Source: Flavipsychrobacter sp.
GTDB lineage: Bacteria; Bacteroidota; Bacteroidia; Chitinophagales; Chitinophagaceae
DNA length: 64,000 nt
Assembly: GCA_031292525.1 (NCBI GenBank)
Contig: JARLGY010000053.1
Coordinates: 1 to 64,000 of the forward strand
Reading direction: 5' to 3'
The notes under the pieces are model-generated. The model was given only the letters and a program-made list of their open reading frames with translations. It did no database searches and was not told the origin of the DNA. Shown here in pieces: positions 34,845 through 42,847 of the stretch. Within the stretch, counting starts at the first letter, position 1; the number at the start of each line of letters is the position of its first letter. A program made the position numbers and the translations under genes.

Positions 34845-34961
34845 TTTGTCCACAAAATTGGATTTGTCAAATAATTTGGAATACTTTTGTGTCGTAGTAC
34901 AATTTATATGACATCAAAGATAGCTAATAAAAAATATTTGTGCCAAATAATTTGTCTAAAT
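34845..34961. promoter_or_regulatory. Operator array of the phage-like repressor
   Basis: Four related palindromes: TTTGT-cc-ACAAA (34845-34856), ATTTG-t-CAAAT (34862-34872), ATTTG-tgc-CAAAT (34936-34948) and the weaker ATTT-gtct-AAAT (34950-34961). The first three have perfect arms. The second lies between the -33 and -7 elements of the early promoter. They differ in spacing, so different affinities are expected. Confidence 0.7.
34858..34889 (+). promoter_or_regulatory. Early promoter of the phage-like operon
   Basis: TTG (34858-34860), 21 bases, then TACTTTTG (34882-34889), an exact match to the -7 consensus. The next start codon I accept is at 34995, so the leader is about 100 bases and contains two of the operator sites. 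Confidence 0.65.
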
Positions 34962-34994
34962 AATAAAATTATAAACCAGAATAAACAGAGCCGT

Positions 34995-35840
34995 ATGACA
35001 ACAGAACAGAAATTACAGATCAAAGAAGCACTGGTGCGCTACGTGGCTGCGCACCCCACCTGCATTGCCGCTGCGGCTACATTGCAGGGCATTACCACTC
35101 AGCACGTAGCGCAGGTATTGCATAACAACTGGGAGATGGTGACTGAAAAAACATGGCACCAACTGGCGCGGCGGATAGGCTTTTTCCAGAATGAATGGAA
35201 TCCTGCAGATACAGGCACACACTTGCTGCTACGCATATTGTTTAGCGATGCACAACATTTTGCACTCGCTTATGGTATTGCCATTGGTAATGGGCTGGGC
35301 AAAACGTTTACCGCCCGCCAATATGCGCGTGAAAATGAAACTGCAACCATTATAAGCTGCTCAGAACTGCACAACCGCAAAACTTTTATTACAGCACTGC
35401 TGGAAAGCCTGAACCAACCTGTAACAGGTACTGTACCCGAATTGGTGCAGCAATTTGCCGACACCATAGCAGAACGCAACGAACCCCTGTTGATAATAGA
35501 TGATGCCCATAAGCTTAAAGACCGTGTACTGCATTTTTTAATAACCATAGTGAACTGTGTAAGTGATAAGTGTGGGATAGTGATAATGGGCAATGAAGAA
35601 TTGAGCACACGCATTATTACCGGTGCGCGACAAAACCGTGAAGGATTTGCGATGATATACAATACCATAGGCCGCAGGTTTATAACCCTTGGCCGACCAG
35701 GACCAAATGATGTGGATATGATATGCAGAGCTAATGGCGTTACAAACGCTGATGTGATAGACTACATAAAGGAACAATGCGGCAATAGCCTACATGGCAT
35801 AGAACACCTGGTACAACAAAGCCGCCGCAAAGCCGCATGA
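34995..35840 (+). CDS. MuB-like AAA+ ATPase
   Basis: 281 residues from the ATG at 34995. An earlier in-frame ATG at 34887 overlaps the promoter and gives an unconvincing leader. The N-terminal 70 residues look like a helix-turn-helix (AAAATLQGITTQHVAQVLHN), followed by an ATPase with Walker A GNGLGKT (98-104) and Walker B LLIIDD (165-170). This is the layout of phage Mu B, the ATP-dependent DNA-binding activator and target selector for MuA transposase. TniB-type proteins are the alternative, but a Gam-like gene downstream favours Mu. No transposase gene is present beside it. Confidence 0.85.
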   Translation: MTTEQKLQIKEALVRYVAAHPTCIAAAATLQGITTQHVAQVLHNNWEMVTEKTWHQLARRIGFFQNEWNPADTGTHLLLRILFSDAQHFALAYGIAIGNGLGKTFTARQYARENETATIISCSELHNRKTFITALLESLNQPVTGTVPELVQQFADTIAERNEPLLIIDDAHKLKDRVLHFLITIVNCVSDKCGIVIMGNEELSTRIITGARQNREGFAMIYNTIGRRFITLGRPGPNDVDMICRANGVTNADVIDYIKEQCGNSLHGIEHLVQQSRRKAA

Positions 35841-35885
35841 TGCATGGACGACAAAAAATAAATGAAACGATAAAAACAGATAATT

Positions 35886-36308
35886 ATGAGCTATGCAATG
35901 ACACAAACTGTTGCCCGCCACATAACCCGCGCAGCAGAACAGCAAATAAGAACCAAGACCGGTATGCGGGTGACGCTGGTACTGTGCCCCAGCGATACCC
36001 CGCTGAAAAGCCCTGAACAGATGCTACGGGTAGTGGCGAGATCGCTTAATGCATCGCCAGAAGTATTCCAGGAGAAAAACAGGAAGCGGCAAGTAGTGGA
36101 AGTACGTTTTGTGGCTGCGCTGTTGCTGAGGTATTACTACCCTACCATAACGCTGAAACAGATAGGCCTGCTGTTTGGCGGACAAGACCATACCTCTATA
36201 ATGAACGCGCTGACCCGTGCACAAAACCTGCTGTACACTAATGATGTTGTGTTTACAGCCCAATACAAACATGCTTTAAATACTGTGAACCAATGGATAA
36301 ACGAATAA
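35886..36308 (+). CDS. DnaA domain IV-like DNA-binding protein
   Basis: 140 residues. The C-terminal half (NRKRQVVEVRFVAALLL, TLKQIGLLFGGQDHTSIMNA, about residues 65-108) matches the DNA-binding domain IV of DnaA, including the GGxDHT signature at 98-103 that reads the DnaA box. There is no AAA+ domain, so it cannot be an initiator by itself. It lies 45 bases after the MuB-like gene and overlaps the next gene by 16 bases. It could be an early phage regulator or a competitor at DnaA boxes; that is inference. Confidence 0.85.
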   Translation: MSYAMTQTVARHITRAAEQQIRTKTGMRVTLVLCPSDTPLKSPEQMLRVVARSLNASPEVFQEKNRKRQVVEVRFVAALLLRYYYPTITLKQIGLLFGGQDHTSIMNALTRAQNLLYTNDVVFTAQYKHALNTVNQWINE

Positions 36309-36607
36309 TACCCATCCGGGTGACCGGGGAACGGCTGGAAGCGCTGCACAGCTTGTGCGTATCGATGAAGGAAGATTTTAAACCTGAGAACGAACACGGA
36401 AGATTGCTGAAAGAATACATGCTGGAGCTGGAGCACCGGCTGCAACAAATGGTGGACCGCAGACAGGAGCGATATACACTGAACCTCACAGGGACGGAAG
36501 CCATGGCCTTTTACCAGTTGTGGAATATGCTGGATATACGCCACGACCGCTATGCCAAAGTAATTGTAGGCGGCCTGCTACAAAAGATGAGTGCGTTAGC
36601 TTCTTAG
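36293..36607 (+). CDS. Uncharacterised early phage-like protein
   Basis: 104 residues, charged and mostly helical (LHSLCVSMKEDFKPENEHGR, LKEYMLELEHRLQQMVDRRQ). No domain recognised. The start ATG lies inside the end of the DnaA-like gene in another frame, which indicates coupled translation and supports that it is expressed. Confidence 0.6.
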   Translation: MDKRIIPIRVTGERLEALHSLCVSMKEDFKPENEHGRLLKEYMLELEHRLQQMVDRRQERYTLNLTGTEAMAFYQLWNMLDIRHDRYAKVIVGGLLQKMSALAS

Positions 36608-36623
36608 TTGTGAGCATAATGTA

Positions 36624-36639
36624 GCAAACTGAAGTTTGC
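36624..36639. repeat. Short hairpin in the phage-like operon
   Basis: GCAAAC-tgaa-GTTTGC, perfect 6-bp arms, in the 50-base gap before the Gam-like gene. There is no T-run, so it is not a terminator; it may affect mRNA stability. Confidence 0.4.
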
Positions 36640-36657
36640 GGCAGAATAACAGTAACA

Positions 36658-37227
36658 ATGAAAACCTTAAAAATAAACTACATGAAAACCTACAACCCTA
36701 AGATAAAGATAGCCGTGCCGGTAGTGAAAAATGTAACAAGTATTGCTTTCCAAACAGCGCTGGAACAATACAGCACGGCATTGCAAAGTGCAACTGTATT
36801 GACAAAAGAACTGGAGCAAGAGCTAGAAGAAGTGAGGAAAAAGTACGCACCTAAGCTTACGTGCCTGGAGCATAATAAATGCTGCGCATACAATGCAATA
36901 GAAACCTACTGTCGTGAGCAGAAAACTACGCTTTTTGCCAACAGGAGAAGCATTGGCACTCCGTATGGGATAGTAGGCTTCAGGCTGGGAACACCGCGGC
37001 TGAAGATACGTAAGGGCTATAGCCAGAAAGTAGTATTAGAACTGCTGGCTGCAAAACTACCCGGCTACGTACGCACTGTGCATGAACCCGCAAAAGCTTT
37101 GCTACTGGCTGACAGGCACACAGAGCAAGTAGCTGCAAAACTACATAGTGCAGGGCTTGAAATAGTGCAGGATGAACTGTTTTACATACACAATGCAATA
37201 CCACAGGCGCTACTGAAAAGCGCCTGA
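36658..37227 (+). CDS. Mu Gam-like host-nuclease inhibitor
   Basis: 189 residues (a start eight codons later at 36682 is equally possible). A long N-terminal helix region (ALEQYSTALQSATVLTKELE) leads to NAIETYCREQKTTLFANRRS, then GIVGFRLGTPRLKIRKGYSQ and a C-terminal strand region. This is the pattern of phage Mu Gam, a Ku-related protein that binds DNA ends and protects them from exonucleases. Its presence after a MuB-like gene is the main reason to call this region Mu-like. Confidence 0.82.
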   Translation: MKTLKINYMKTYNPKIKIAVPVVKNVTSIAFQTALEQYSTALQSATVLTKELEQELEEVRKKYAPKLTCLEHNKCCAYNAIETYCREQKTTLFANRRSIGTPYGIVGFRLGTPRLKIRKGYSQKVVLELLAAKLPGYVRTVHEPAKALLLADRHTEQVAAKLHSAGLEIVQDELFYIHNAIPQALLKSA

Positions 37228-37256
37228 CAATGATAAAAAACTAAAACTGTTGAAAC

Positions 37257-37502
37257 ATGAACAGACAGCAACAAAAGCATGAAATGCTTATCACTTTTAT
37301 GGCTAACCTTACACCTGCAAAACGCCGGGAAGCCAAAAAAATAACTGTAGCCGGATGGCGCAGGTACTTATCTTTTATTAACAATCGCCTTTTGCGTGCT
37401 GGTCGTGTGCGAAGACGTAAAACATGCGCAGCGTGCACCTACACGATCAGTGTTGATTTTAGACCAACATATAATTATGCAGCACAAGAAATAAATTGTT
37501 AA
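37257..37502 (+). CDS. Small basic protein, end of the phage-like operon
   Basis: 81 residues, strongly basic (TPAKRREAKKITVAGWRRYL, GRVRRRKTCAACTY). A single CxxC is present. No family recognised. It follows the Gam-like gene by 29 bases on the same strand, and nothing phage-like is recognisable beyond it. Confidence 0.5.
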   Translation: MNRQQQKHEMLITFMANLTPAKRREAKKITVAGWRRYLSFINNRLLRAGRVRRRKTCAACTYTISVDFRPTYNYAAQEINC

Positions 37503-37652
37503 AAAGCACGTTTAAGTGCACAAGGGTCTGTGGAAATAATTATTGTATATTCTGTTACCGCTTTTAATGGCCAGCCCTTATAAACCCCATCACCTGTGCC
37601 GATGAAGCTGTTTGCTATGTTGTGGTTGAAACCCAAACTTTTTTGAGTATGC

Positions 37653-37673
37653 ACCCTGGCCTAGCGCCAGGGT
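37653..37673. repeat. GC-rich hairpin at the right side of the phage-like region
   Basis: ACCCTGGC-ctagc-GCCAGGGT, perfect 8-bp arms without a T-run. It lies in the 210-base gap between the last phage-like gene and DUF2480. Confidence 0.5.
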
Positions 37674-37713
37674 TGCAGCAAGAGTATTTTGCCTTTGTAA
37701 AATTTGCTTATAA

Positions 37714-38235
37714 CTACACCCCCTTTGCCATGGGCTTCTTGTAGATAGGCACTGTAGAGCATGGCTCACCGTACATGATTGACTTTACCACGGGTTTGAG
37801 GTGGTAAGTAGCAGCTACATATGCTGCATCGGGTATTGGAGTATCGCCACAACCTTTTATCACCACACGTTTGTCTGTGTATTCTTCTATGTTTATATTG
37901 TTTATGCCGTTCAGTACTATGCTCTTCTTCAGTTCTTCAATGGTGCCGAAATATACACTTTTAGCAACAGGCTCCAGGTAGTTAGCGGCCAGCATGTAGG
38001 CCCATACGGGTATTATTGCATCTACAGTGCAGCTTAGCGCTACTTGTTTGCCTGCATACTGTGCCCAGTCGTGGGTTTGCAATGCTGCGCGGTAATCTTT
38101 CTCGCGCAGTATCAGTTCCATATACAGGAATGGTTTCAGATCGAATAACACCAGGTCCTCATCGGCAGGTACATATTGCGCCAGGTCGAGCGTAATAATA
38201 CCACTTTCAGCTACTTTATTTACTATCGGTTCCAT
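37714..38235 (-). CDS. DUF2480 family protein
   Basis: 173 residues. The N-terminus (EPIVNKVAESGIITLDLAQY) and the VFDLKPFLYMELILREKDYR-like segment match this Bacteroidota family of unknown function. A conserved Cys (IKGCGDTPIPDAAYV) lies in the C-terminal half. A TAnnTTTG match (TAAATTTG, 38253-38246) is present 10 bases upstream. Presumably cytoplasmic, no signal peptide. Confidence 0.85.
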   Translation of the reverse strand: MEPIVNKVAESGIITLDLAQYVPADEDLVLFDLKPFLYMELILREKDYRAALQTHDWAQYAGKQVALSCTVDAIIPVWAYMLAANYLEPVAKSVYFGTIEELKKSIVLNGINNINIEEYTDKRVVIKGCGDTPIPDAAYVAATYHLKPVVKSIMYGEPCSTVPIYKKPMAKGV

Positions 38236-38354
38236 ATCTACAATGCAAATTTACGAATATATAGCGGGAGCTGGAATGGCGGGTTTATAGATTTAACGTT
38301 ATGGGGTATAAAAAAATCCCAATGGTGCCGGCGAAAGGCGCCTCAATTAGAATG

Positions 38355-38747
38355 CTATACCCAGCTTAGCTTTTTATATCCCTCAAAGCCTACTTTTAGC
38401 GCATGCCTTATGTCAGTTAAAAGCGCGTCGTCAACTGCTTTAATATGAAAACAAGATTTACCCTTCAGGAGCTTGAGCAGATTTGGAGACAACTGCAAAC
38501 GGATGGCGGCGCTGCAATAGATGGGCATGAAGTAGAAACCTACATAGCCGCTTTGCACAATTAATGCACTAAAATCCATTTCCTTGCGTGGTTTGCCCAA
38601 CGCCATTATACCCTCTTTTTCTGATACAAGTTCATACTTGCCTTCCATATCAAAACGAGCTTTCACAGCGCCTTTTTCGTAAAGCTTCAATTCATTTTTC
38701 AGCGTAAGGAAAATGCGAAGGAGTTCATCAGTTGTGAGGCGCGCCAT
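38355..38747 (-). CDS. DUF1801-type small protein
   Basis: 130 residues from MARLTTDELLRIFLTLK. A start 13 codons earlier gives an improbable hydrophobic leader. It has the compact YdhG-like fold pattern (GYVGFYFMPIYC, LKGKSCFHIKAVDDALL). Function unknown; the fold is found in small iron or ligand-binding proteins. Confidence 0.7.
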   Translation of the reverse strand: MARLTTDELLRIFLTLKNELKLYEKGAVKARFDMEGKYELVSEKEGIMALGKPRKEMDFSALIVQSGYVGFYFMPIYCSAAIRLQLSPNLLKLLKGKSCFHIKAVDDALLTDIRHALKVGFEGYKKLSWV

Positions 38748-38878
38748 AGCATAAAGTATGTGTATGTAAAATAGAAAAATAACCAAACATACAGCGCGTT
38801 AAATTTCAGTAATCATTTTCTTTTGATGTTGGTGTGCGGGTAACATTGCATAGCTTTAACCAACTTAAACACAAAACT

Positions 38879-39103
38879 ATGGAACTGAACATTGGAGACA
38901 TCGTATTGCTAAAATCGGGAAGCATCCCCATGACGGTTATTGCCAAGAACGGCGAAACAGTGCAAACACAATGGTACAGCGAAGAAGATGGCGCGTTCCC
39001 TACCATGAACTTTGTATCGGCAGCACTAGAAGTCATTGAAGAAGACGACATGTATGATGATGACGATGAATTTGAAGAAGAGGCAGAGAACGACGGCGAG
39101 TAG
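38879..39103 (+). CDS. DUF2158/YodC-like small protein with acidic tail
   Basis: 74 residues from the ATG at 38879; a start at 38834 is open but adds an unrelated leader. MELNIGDIVLLKSGSIPMTV and ETVQTQWYSEEDGAF match the small YodC-type family. The last 25 residues are almost all Asp/Glu. Function unknown. A terminator follows. Confidence 0.8.
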   Translation: MELNIGDIVLLKSGSIPMTVIAKNGETVQTQWYSEEDGAFPTMNFVSAALEVIEEDDMYDDDDEFEEEAENDGE

Positions 39104-39132
39104 TTTTTAAAACACAAATACTATTAAATATC

Positions 39133-39167
39133 AAACCCGCAACCAGCAATGGTTTTGCGGGTTTTTT
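39133..39167 (+). terminator. Intrinsic terminator after the DUF2158 gene
   Basis: Stem around CCCGCAA/TTGCGGG with a T-run at 39162-39167, about 30 bases after the stop codon. Confidence 0.75.
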
Positions 39168-39176
39168 AAAATATTT

Positions 39177-39209
39177 TTTGGAAGTTTGAAATTTGTGCCA
39201 TTACCTTTG
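39177..39209 (+). promoter_or_regulatory. Promoter of the methionine operon
   Basis: TTTG (39177-39180), 21 bases, then TACCTTTG (39202-39209), an exact -7 match. Transcription would start about 10-15 bases before the riboswitch. Confidence 0.65.
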
Positions 39210-39228
39210 TAGCAGTTCTTTAATATCT

Positions 39229-39337
39229 CTTATCAAGAAAGGCAGAGGGTCATGGCCCTGTGAAGCCTTAGCAACCTCCTCAATGCAAATTGAGAACTGG
39301 TGCTAATTCCATCCCGCATAAAAGTGGGGTAGATAAG
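39229..39337 (+). ncRNA. SAM-I (S-box) riboswitch
   Basis: P1 is CTTATC (39229-39234) paired with GATAAG (39332-39337). The core has the class hallmarks in order: AAGAAAGGCAGAGGG, ATGGCCCTGTGAAGCC, TTAGCAACC and GGTGCTAATTCC. It should bind S-adenosylmethionine and stop transcription of the downstream genes when SAM is plentiful. A strong terminator hairpin follows at 39392. Confidence 0.95.
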
Positions 39338-39391
39338 TCAGAATGATCAGTTTGCCTGAATAACGTGTGCACGCGTTTCTCAATATAACTT

Positions 39392-39424
39392 AAGCTCCTC
39401 TGATTTATCGGTGGAGCTTTTTTT
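39392..39424 (+). terminator. Riboswitch-controlled terminator
   Basis: AAGCTCC/GGAGCTT stem (39392-39398 with 39413-39419), followed by seven T (39418-39424), between the SAM riboswitch and the first gene. This is where the expression platform should be. Confidence 0.8.
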
Positions 39425-39532
39425 ATGCGCACATGTTTCGTGTACGTGTACAGAAGTTCTCCCGGTAATTTCCTGGTAAGTGGTATGGAAAATTGTAAAC
39501 AATTTTTAACCAGATTCAAATTATACCAGACA

Positions 39533-40723
39533 ATGAGCAATGCAACCAACCTGATACACAGTATTCCGGTAGATGAATTAACAGGCTCTATTTCAGTACC
39601 CATTTACCAGACCTCAACATTTGTGCAAGATGAGCCAGGTGTGAACCGTGGCTATGATTATGCACGCAGCAATAACCCCACACGCGCCACGCTTGAAAAA
39701 ATAATAGCTACACTTGAAGGCGGCAAAACAGGCGCAGCATTTGCCAGCGGACTTGCTGCCATAGATGCAGTAGTGAAGCTGTTGCAAAGTGGTGATGAGA
39801 TACTTGCAGTTGATGATATATACGGCGGAGCCTTCCGGTTGTTCACACAGGTATATGCTAAGTTTGGCATTACCGTGAACTATGTGGATACTACCAACGC
39901 AGATAATGTAGCTAAAGCCATAACACCTGCTACCAAGCTGATATGGCTGGAAACACCTACCAACCCTACACTAAAAATTAGCGATATAGCCGCCATAGCC
40001 GCTATAGCAAAACAGCGTAACATACTGTTGTGTGTGGACAGCACATTTGCATCGCCAGCCTTGCAGCAGCCTATAAAGCTGGGTGCTGATATAGTAGTGC
40101 ATAGTGCAACCAAGTACATAGGCGGCCACAGCGACCTGATAGCCGGACTTGTGGTATGCAAAACAGAAGAACTGGGCGCGCAGATAAAATTTTACCAGAA
40201 TGCAAGTGGCGCAATACTGGGACCACAAGATAGCTGGCTGGTGATACGCGGAGTAGAGACCCTGTACCTGCGCATGCAGCAGCATTGCAAAAACGCACAA
40301 GCACTGGCAGAGTTCCTGCAAACACACCCAGCTGTTGATAAAGTATATTATCCCGGCCTGGCCACACATCACAATCATAATATAGCTGCAGAGCAAGCCA
40401 GTGGCTTTGGAGGCATAGTTTCTTTTACATTAAAAACGGATACTGCTGAGGCTGCAAAAGAAGTTGTATGTAGCACCCAGTACTTTAAACTGGCTGAGAG
40501 CCTGGGCGGAATAAAAAGCCTGCTTTGCCACCCTGCAACCATGACCCACAAAACCATACCTGCTGAAAAAAGACAAGCAGTGGGTGTTGCTGACAGCCTG
40601 GTGCGCCTAAGCGTGGGCCTTGAAGATGCAGAAGACCTGGTAGCCGACATAGCACAGGCGCTGGATAAAGTACTACCTGCTAAAACTACAGCGGCACGTA
40701 AATATGAAAGCGCAGTGCTGTAG
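39533..40723 (+). CDS. Trans-sulfuration PLP enzyme (cystathionine gamma-synthase/beta-lyase family)
   Basis: 396 residues from the ATG at 39533; an upstream in-frame ATG at 39425 abuts the terminator T-run and adds an unrelated leader. It has the Cys/Met-metabolism fold with the PLP lysine Lys194 (VHSATKYIGGHSDLI), YDYARSNNPTR near residue 41 and FASGLAA around 70. The SAM riboswitch and the homoserine dehydrogenase downstream place it in methionine synthesis. Whether it acts on O-acylhomoserine with cysteine or with sulfide, or cleaves cystathionine, cannot be read from the sequence. Confidence 0.9.
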   Translation: MSNATNLIHSIPVDELTGSISVPIYQTSTFVQDEPGVNRGYDYARSNNPTRATLEKIIATLEGGKTGAAFASGLAAIDAVVKLLQSGDEILAVDDIYGGAFRLFTQVYAKFGITVNYVDTTNADNVAKAITPATKLIWLETPTNPTLKISDIAAIAAIAKQRNILLCVDSTFASPALQQPIKLGADIVVHSATKYIGGHSDLIAGLVVCKTEELGAQIKFYQNASGAILGPQDSWLVIRGVETLYLRMQQHCKNAQALAEFLQTHPAVDKVYYPGLATHHNHNIAAEQASGFGGIVSFTLKTDTAEAAKEVVCSTQYFKLAESLGGIKSLLCHPATMTHKTIPAEKRQAVGVADSLVRLSVGLEDAEDLVADIAQALDKVLPAKTTAARKYESAVL

Positions 40724-40817
40724 TGTTATAACACTATGACGGTGTGGATAGCATACAATTGAAATGAAGAATCAACCAGTTTAACAATAACAACCAGAAT
40801 AATTAACGACCATAGTA

Positions 40818-42074
40818 ATGCCAGAACAAAATCAAACAAAACTGAACATAGGCCTATTTGGATTTGGTGTAGTGGGCGAGAGCCTATATCGCGTTTTGCA
40901 GACCAACAAATCGCTGAACGCGCAGGTAAGCAAGGTGTGTATAAAACATGCCGATAAAAAAAGGAATGCACCTGCTGAATTGTTTACTACTGACCCACAG
41001 GACCTTTTGAGAGATGACAACATCAACGTGATAGTAGAGCTGATAGACGATGCTGATGCTGCATACATAATAGTAAGCGACGCGCTGAGCAATAAGAAAA
41101 GCGTGGTAAGCGCCAATAAAAAAATGATAGCAGAGCACCAGAACGAACTACTGGAACTACAACGTACCCACCAGACCCCATTCTTGTATGAGTCTGCCTG
41201 TTGCGCGAGTATTCCCGTGATACGCAACCTGGAAGAATACTATGACAACGACCTACTACAGGGCATAAGCGGTATAGTAAATGGCAGTACCAATTACATA
41301 CTGACCCGTATAGCAGAAGACGGCCTTACGTTTGAAGCAGCCCTAAAACTAGCGCAGCAGGAAGGTTTTGCAGAAAGCAACCCAGCACTTGATGTGGAGG
41401 GTATTGATGCGGTGAACAAGCTTACCATATTGCTTACGCATGCCTATGGTACCGTGGCGTTGCCCAAAGAAATAGTGCATACCGGCATACAAAACCTGCA
41501 CGCACATGATGCTACTTACGCAAAAGAAAAAGGTTACGAAATAAAACTGGTTGCCCAGGCCAAGAAACTGGAGGATGGAAGTGTGGCTGCTTTTGTGTTA
41601 CCGCAGTTCCTGAAGAAAGATAACCAGCTGTATAACGTAAAGAACGAGTACAATGGCGTTATTATAGAAAGCGGCCTGGCCGACAAACAATTCTTTTATG
41701 GCAAAGGTGCTGGTGGGTTCCCAACGGCATCGGCGGTTTTGAGCGATCTGTCTGCATTGCGCTACGACTACAAGTATGAATATAAAAAGCTACGCTACCA
41801 GGAACCCGCTGCACTTGCACAGGATTTTTACCTGAGGGTGTATGTAAGCTTCGATGGCCTGTTTCACGTGCCGCACGAACTGTTTGAAGTGATAGAGGAG
41901 TGGAGCAGCAATAATAAAAGATGTTCTGTAATTGGCATCATCCGCTTTAGCAAACTGAAAGATGAAAGCTGGTGGAAAAAGAAAAACACATCGCTGATAC
42001 TGATGCCGGATGCTTTTGCAGATTTTGTGCCTGAACTAAAGGAATCATCTGCATCGGAAATGTTTATGGTTTAA
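40818..42074 (+). CDS. hom: Homoserine dehydrogenase
   Basis: 418 residues. An N-terminal NAD(P)-binding domain (NIGLFGFGVVGESLYRVL), ESACCASIPVIRNLEE, and the family signature region GISGIVNGSTNYILTRI and GFAESNPALDVEGIDAVNKL are all visible. It reduces aspartate semialdehyde to homoserine, the branch point to methionine and threonine. Second gene after the SAM riboswitch, with a 94-base gap. The C-terminal region is shorter and less like an ACT domain than in Bacillus. Its stop overlaps the convergent gene. Confidence 0.93.
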   Translation: MPEQNQTKLNIGLFGFGVVGESLYRVLQTNKSLNAQVSKVCIKHADKKRNAPAELFTTDPQDLLRDDNINVIVELIDDADAAYIIVSDALSNKKSVVSANKKMIAEHQNELLELQRTHQTPFLYESACCASIPVIRNLEEYYDNDLLQGISGIVNGSTNYILTRIAEDGLTFEAALKLAQQEGFAESNPALDVEGIDAVNKLTILLTHAYGTVALPKEIVHTGIQNLHAHDATYAKEKGYEIKLVAQAKKLEDGSVAAFVLPQFLKKDNQLYNVKNEYNGVIIESGLADKQFFYGKGAGGFPTASAVLSDLSALRYDYKYEYKKLRYQEPAALAQDFYLRVYVSFDGLFHVPHELFEVIEEWSSNNKRCSVIGIIRFSKLKDESWWKKKNTSLILMPDAFADFVPELKESSASEMFMV

Positions 42075-42847
42075 AACCTTTCTGCCATACCCAGCCCAAA
42101 CAATGCATAATCATATATAGCAGGGTCTTCAAGATTTAACAGGCGCAACTGGTAAGTAAGGTGCAATGCACTTTGCCAGTTGGCCTTATTCTGGTCGAGA
42201 AGGCCAAGGCGGTGGGCCACCCGGGCCACATGCACATCTAACGGGCAAACCAGCTGCCGGGGTTGTATCTTTTTCCACAGTCCGAAATCAACGCCTGCAT
42301 TGTCCTTACGGACCATCCAGCGCAGGTACATATTGATGCGTTTACATGCACTTTTGCGCTGTGGGGTAGCTATGTGTTTTTGGGTACGTTCCGGGTGCTC
42401 CTCGGCAAAGAAGTAATCGTGAAAATGTATGAGTGCCTGCTCTACAGTATCTTCTGTATAGGTACCTGCAGGTACAAACGCATCTTCAAGCGAGAGATAT
42501 TTTTGGTAATGCCGGGTAAGAAATTCAATAAAATACAACAGGTCTGTAGCATTGAACGTACGGTGTGTGAAATGCACAAATGGCTTCAGATCAGTATCCT
42601 TATGGTTGAGTATAAAATCGTAGGGCGCATTATCCATCCAGCCCATCAGCTTACGGCAATTGTTGATGATAGTAGTGCGATTGCCCCAAGCCAATACAGC
42701 AGCAAACAATCCTGATATCTCTATGTCCTGCAGCCGGGAGAAACTGTGGGGTATAACTATAGGATCTTTATCAATAAAACCGGGTTGGTTGTAGTGCGCA
42801 ACTTTTTCATCAAGGAGCCGCTTCAGTTCTATTATTTTGTGTTCCAC
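42071..42847 (-). CDS. TIGR02757 family protein (DUF2400)
   Basis: 258 residues, no signal peptide. DPIVIPHSFSRLQDIEISGL near the start, CKRINMYLRWMVRKDNAGVD and PRQLVCPLDVHVARVAHRLG in the second half are typical. The helical pattern resembles the HhH-GPD DNA-glycosylase fold; catalytic function unproven. The stop codons of this gene and hom overlap (TTA and TAA share two bases at 42072-42073). Confidence 0.88.
   Translation of the reverse strand: MEHKIIELKRLLDEKVAHYNQPGFIDKDPIVIPHSFSRLQDIEISGLFAAVLAWGNRTTIINNCRKLMGWMDNAPYDFILNHKDTDLKPFVHFTHRTFNATDLLYFIEFLTRHYQKYLSLEDAFVPAGTYTEDTVEQALIHFHDYFFAEEHPERTQKHIATPQRKSACKRINMYLRWMVRKDNAGVDFGLWKKIQPRQLVCPLDVHVARVAHRLGLLDQNKANWQSALHLTYQLRLLNLEDPAIYDYALFGLGMAERF

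Noticed and set aside
34887-34994. Earlier in-frame start (36 extra codons) for the MuB-like protein
   Set aside because: It would start on the -7 element of the early promoter, and the added peptide is Asn/Lys/Ile-rich as expected of non-coding AT-rich DNA; two operator palindromes lie in it.
39425-39532. Earlier in-frame start for the trans-sulfuration enzyme
   Set aside because: The ATG directly follows the terminator T-run, and the extra 36 residues have no counterpart in the family; the start at 39533 gives the normal length.
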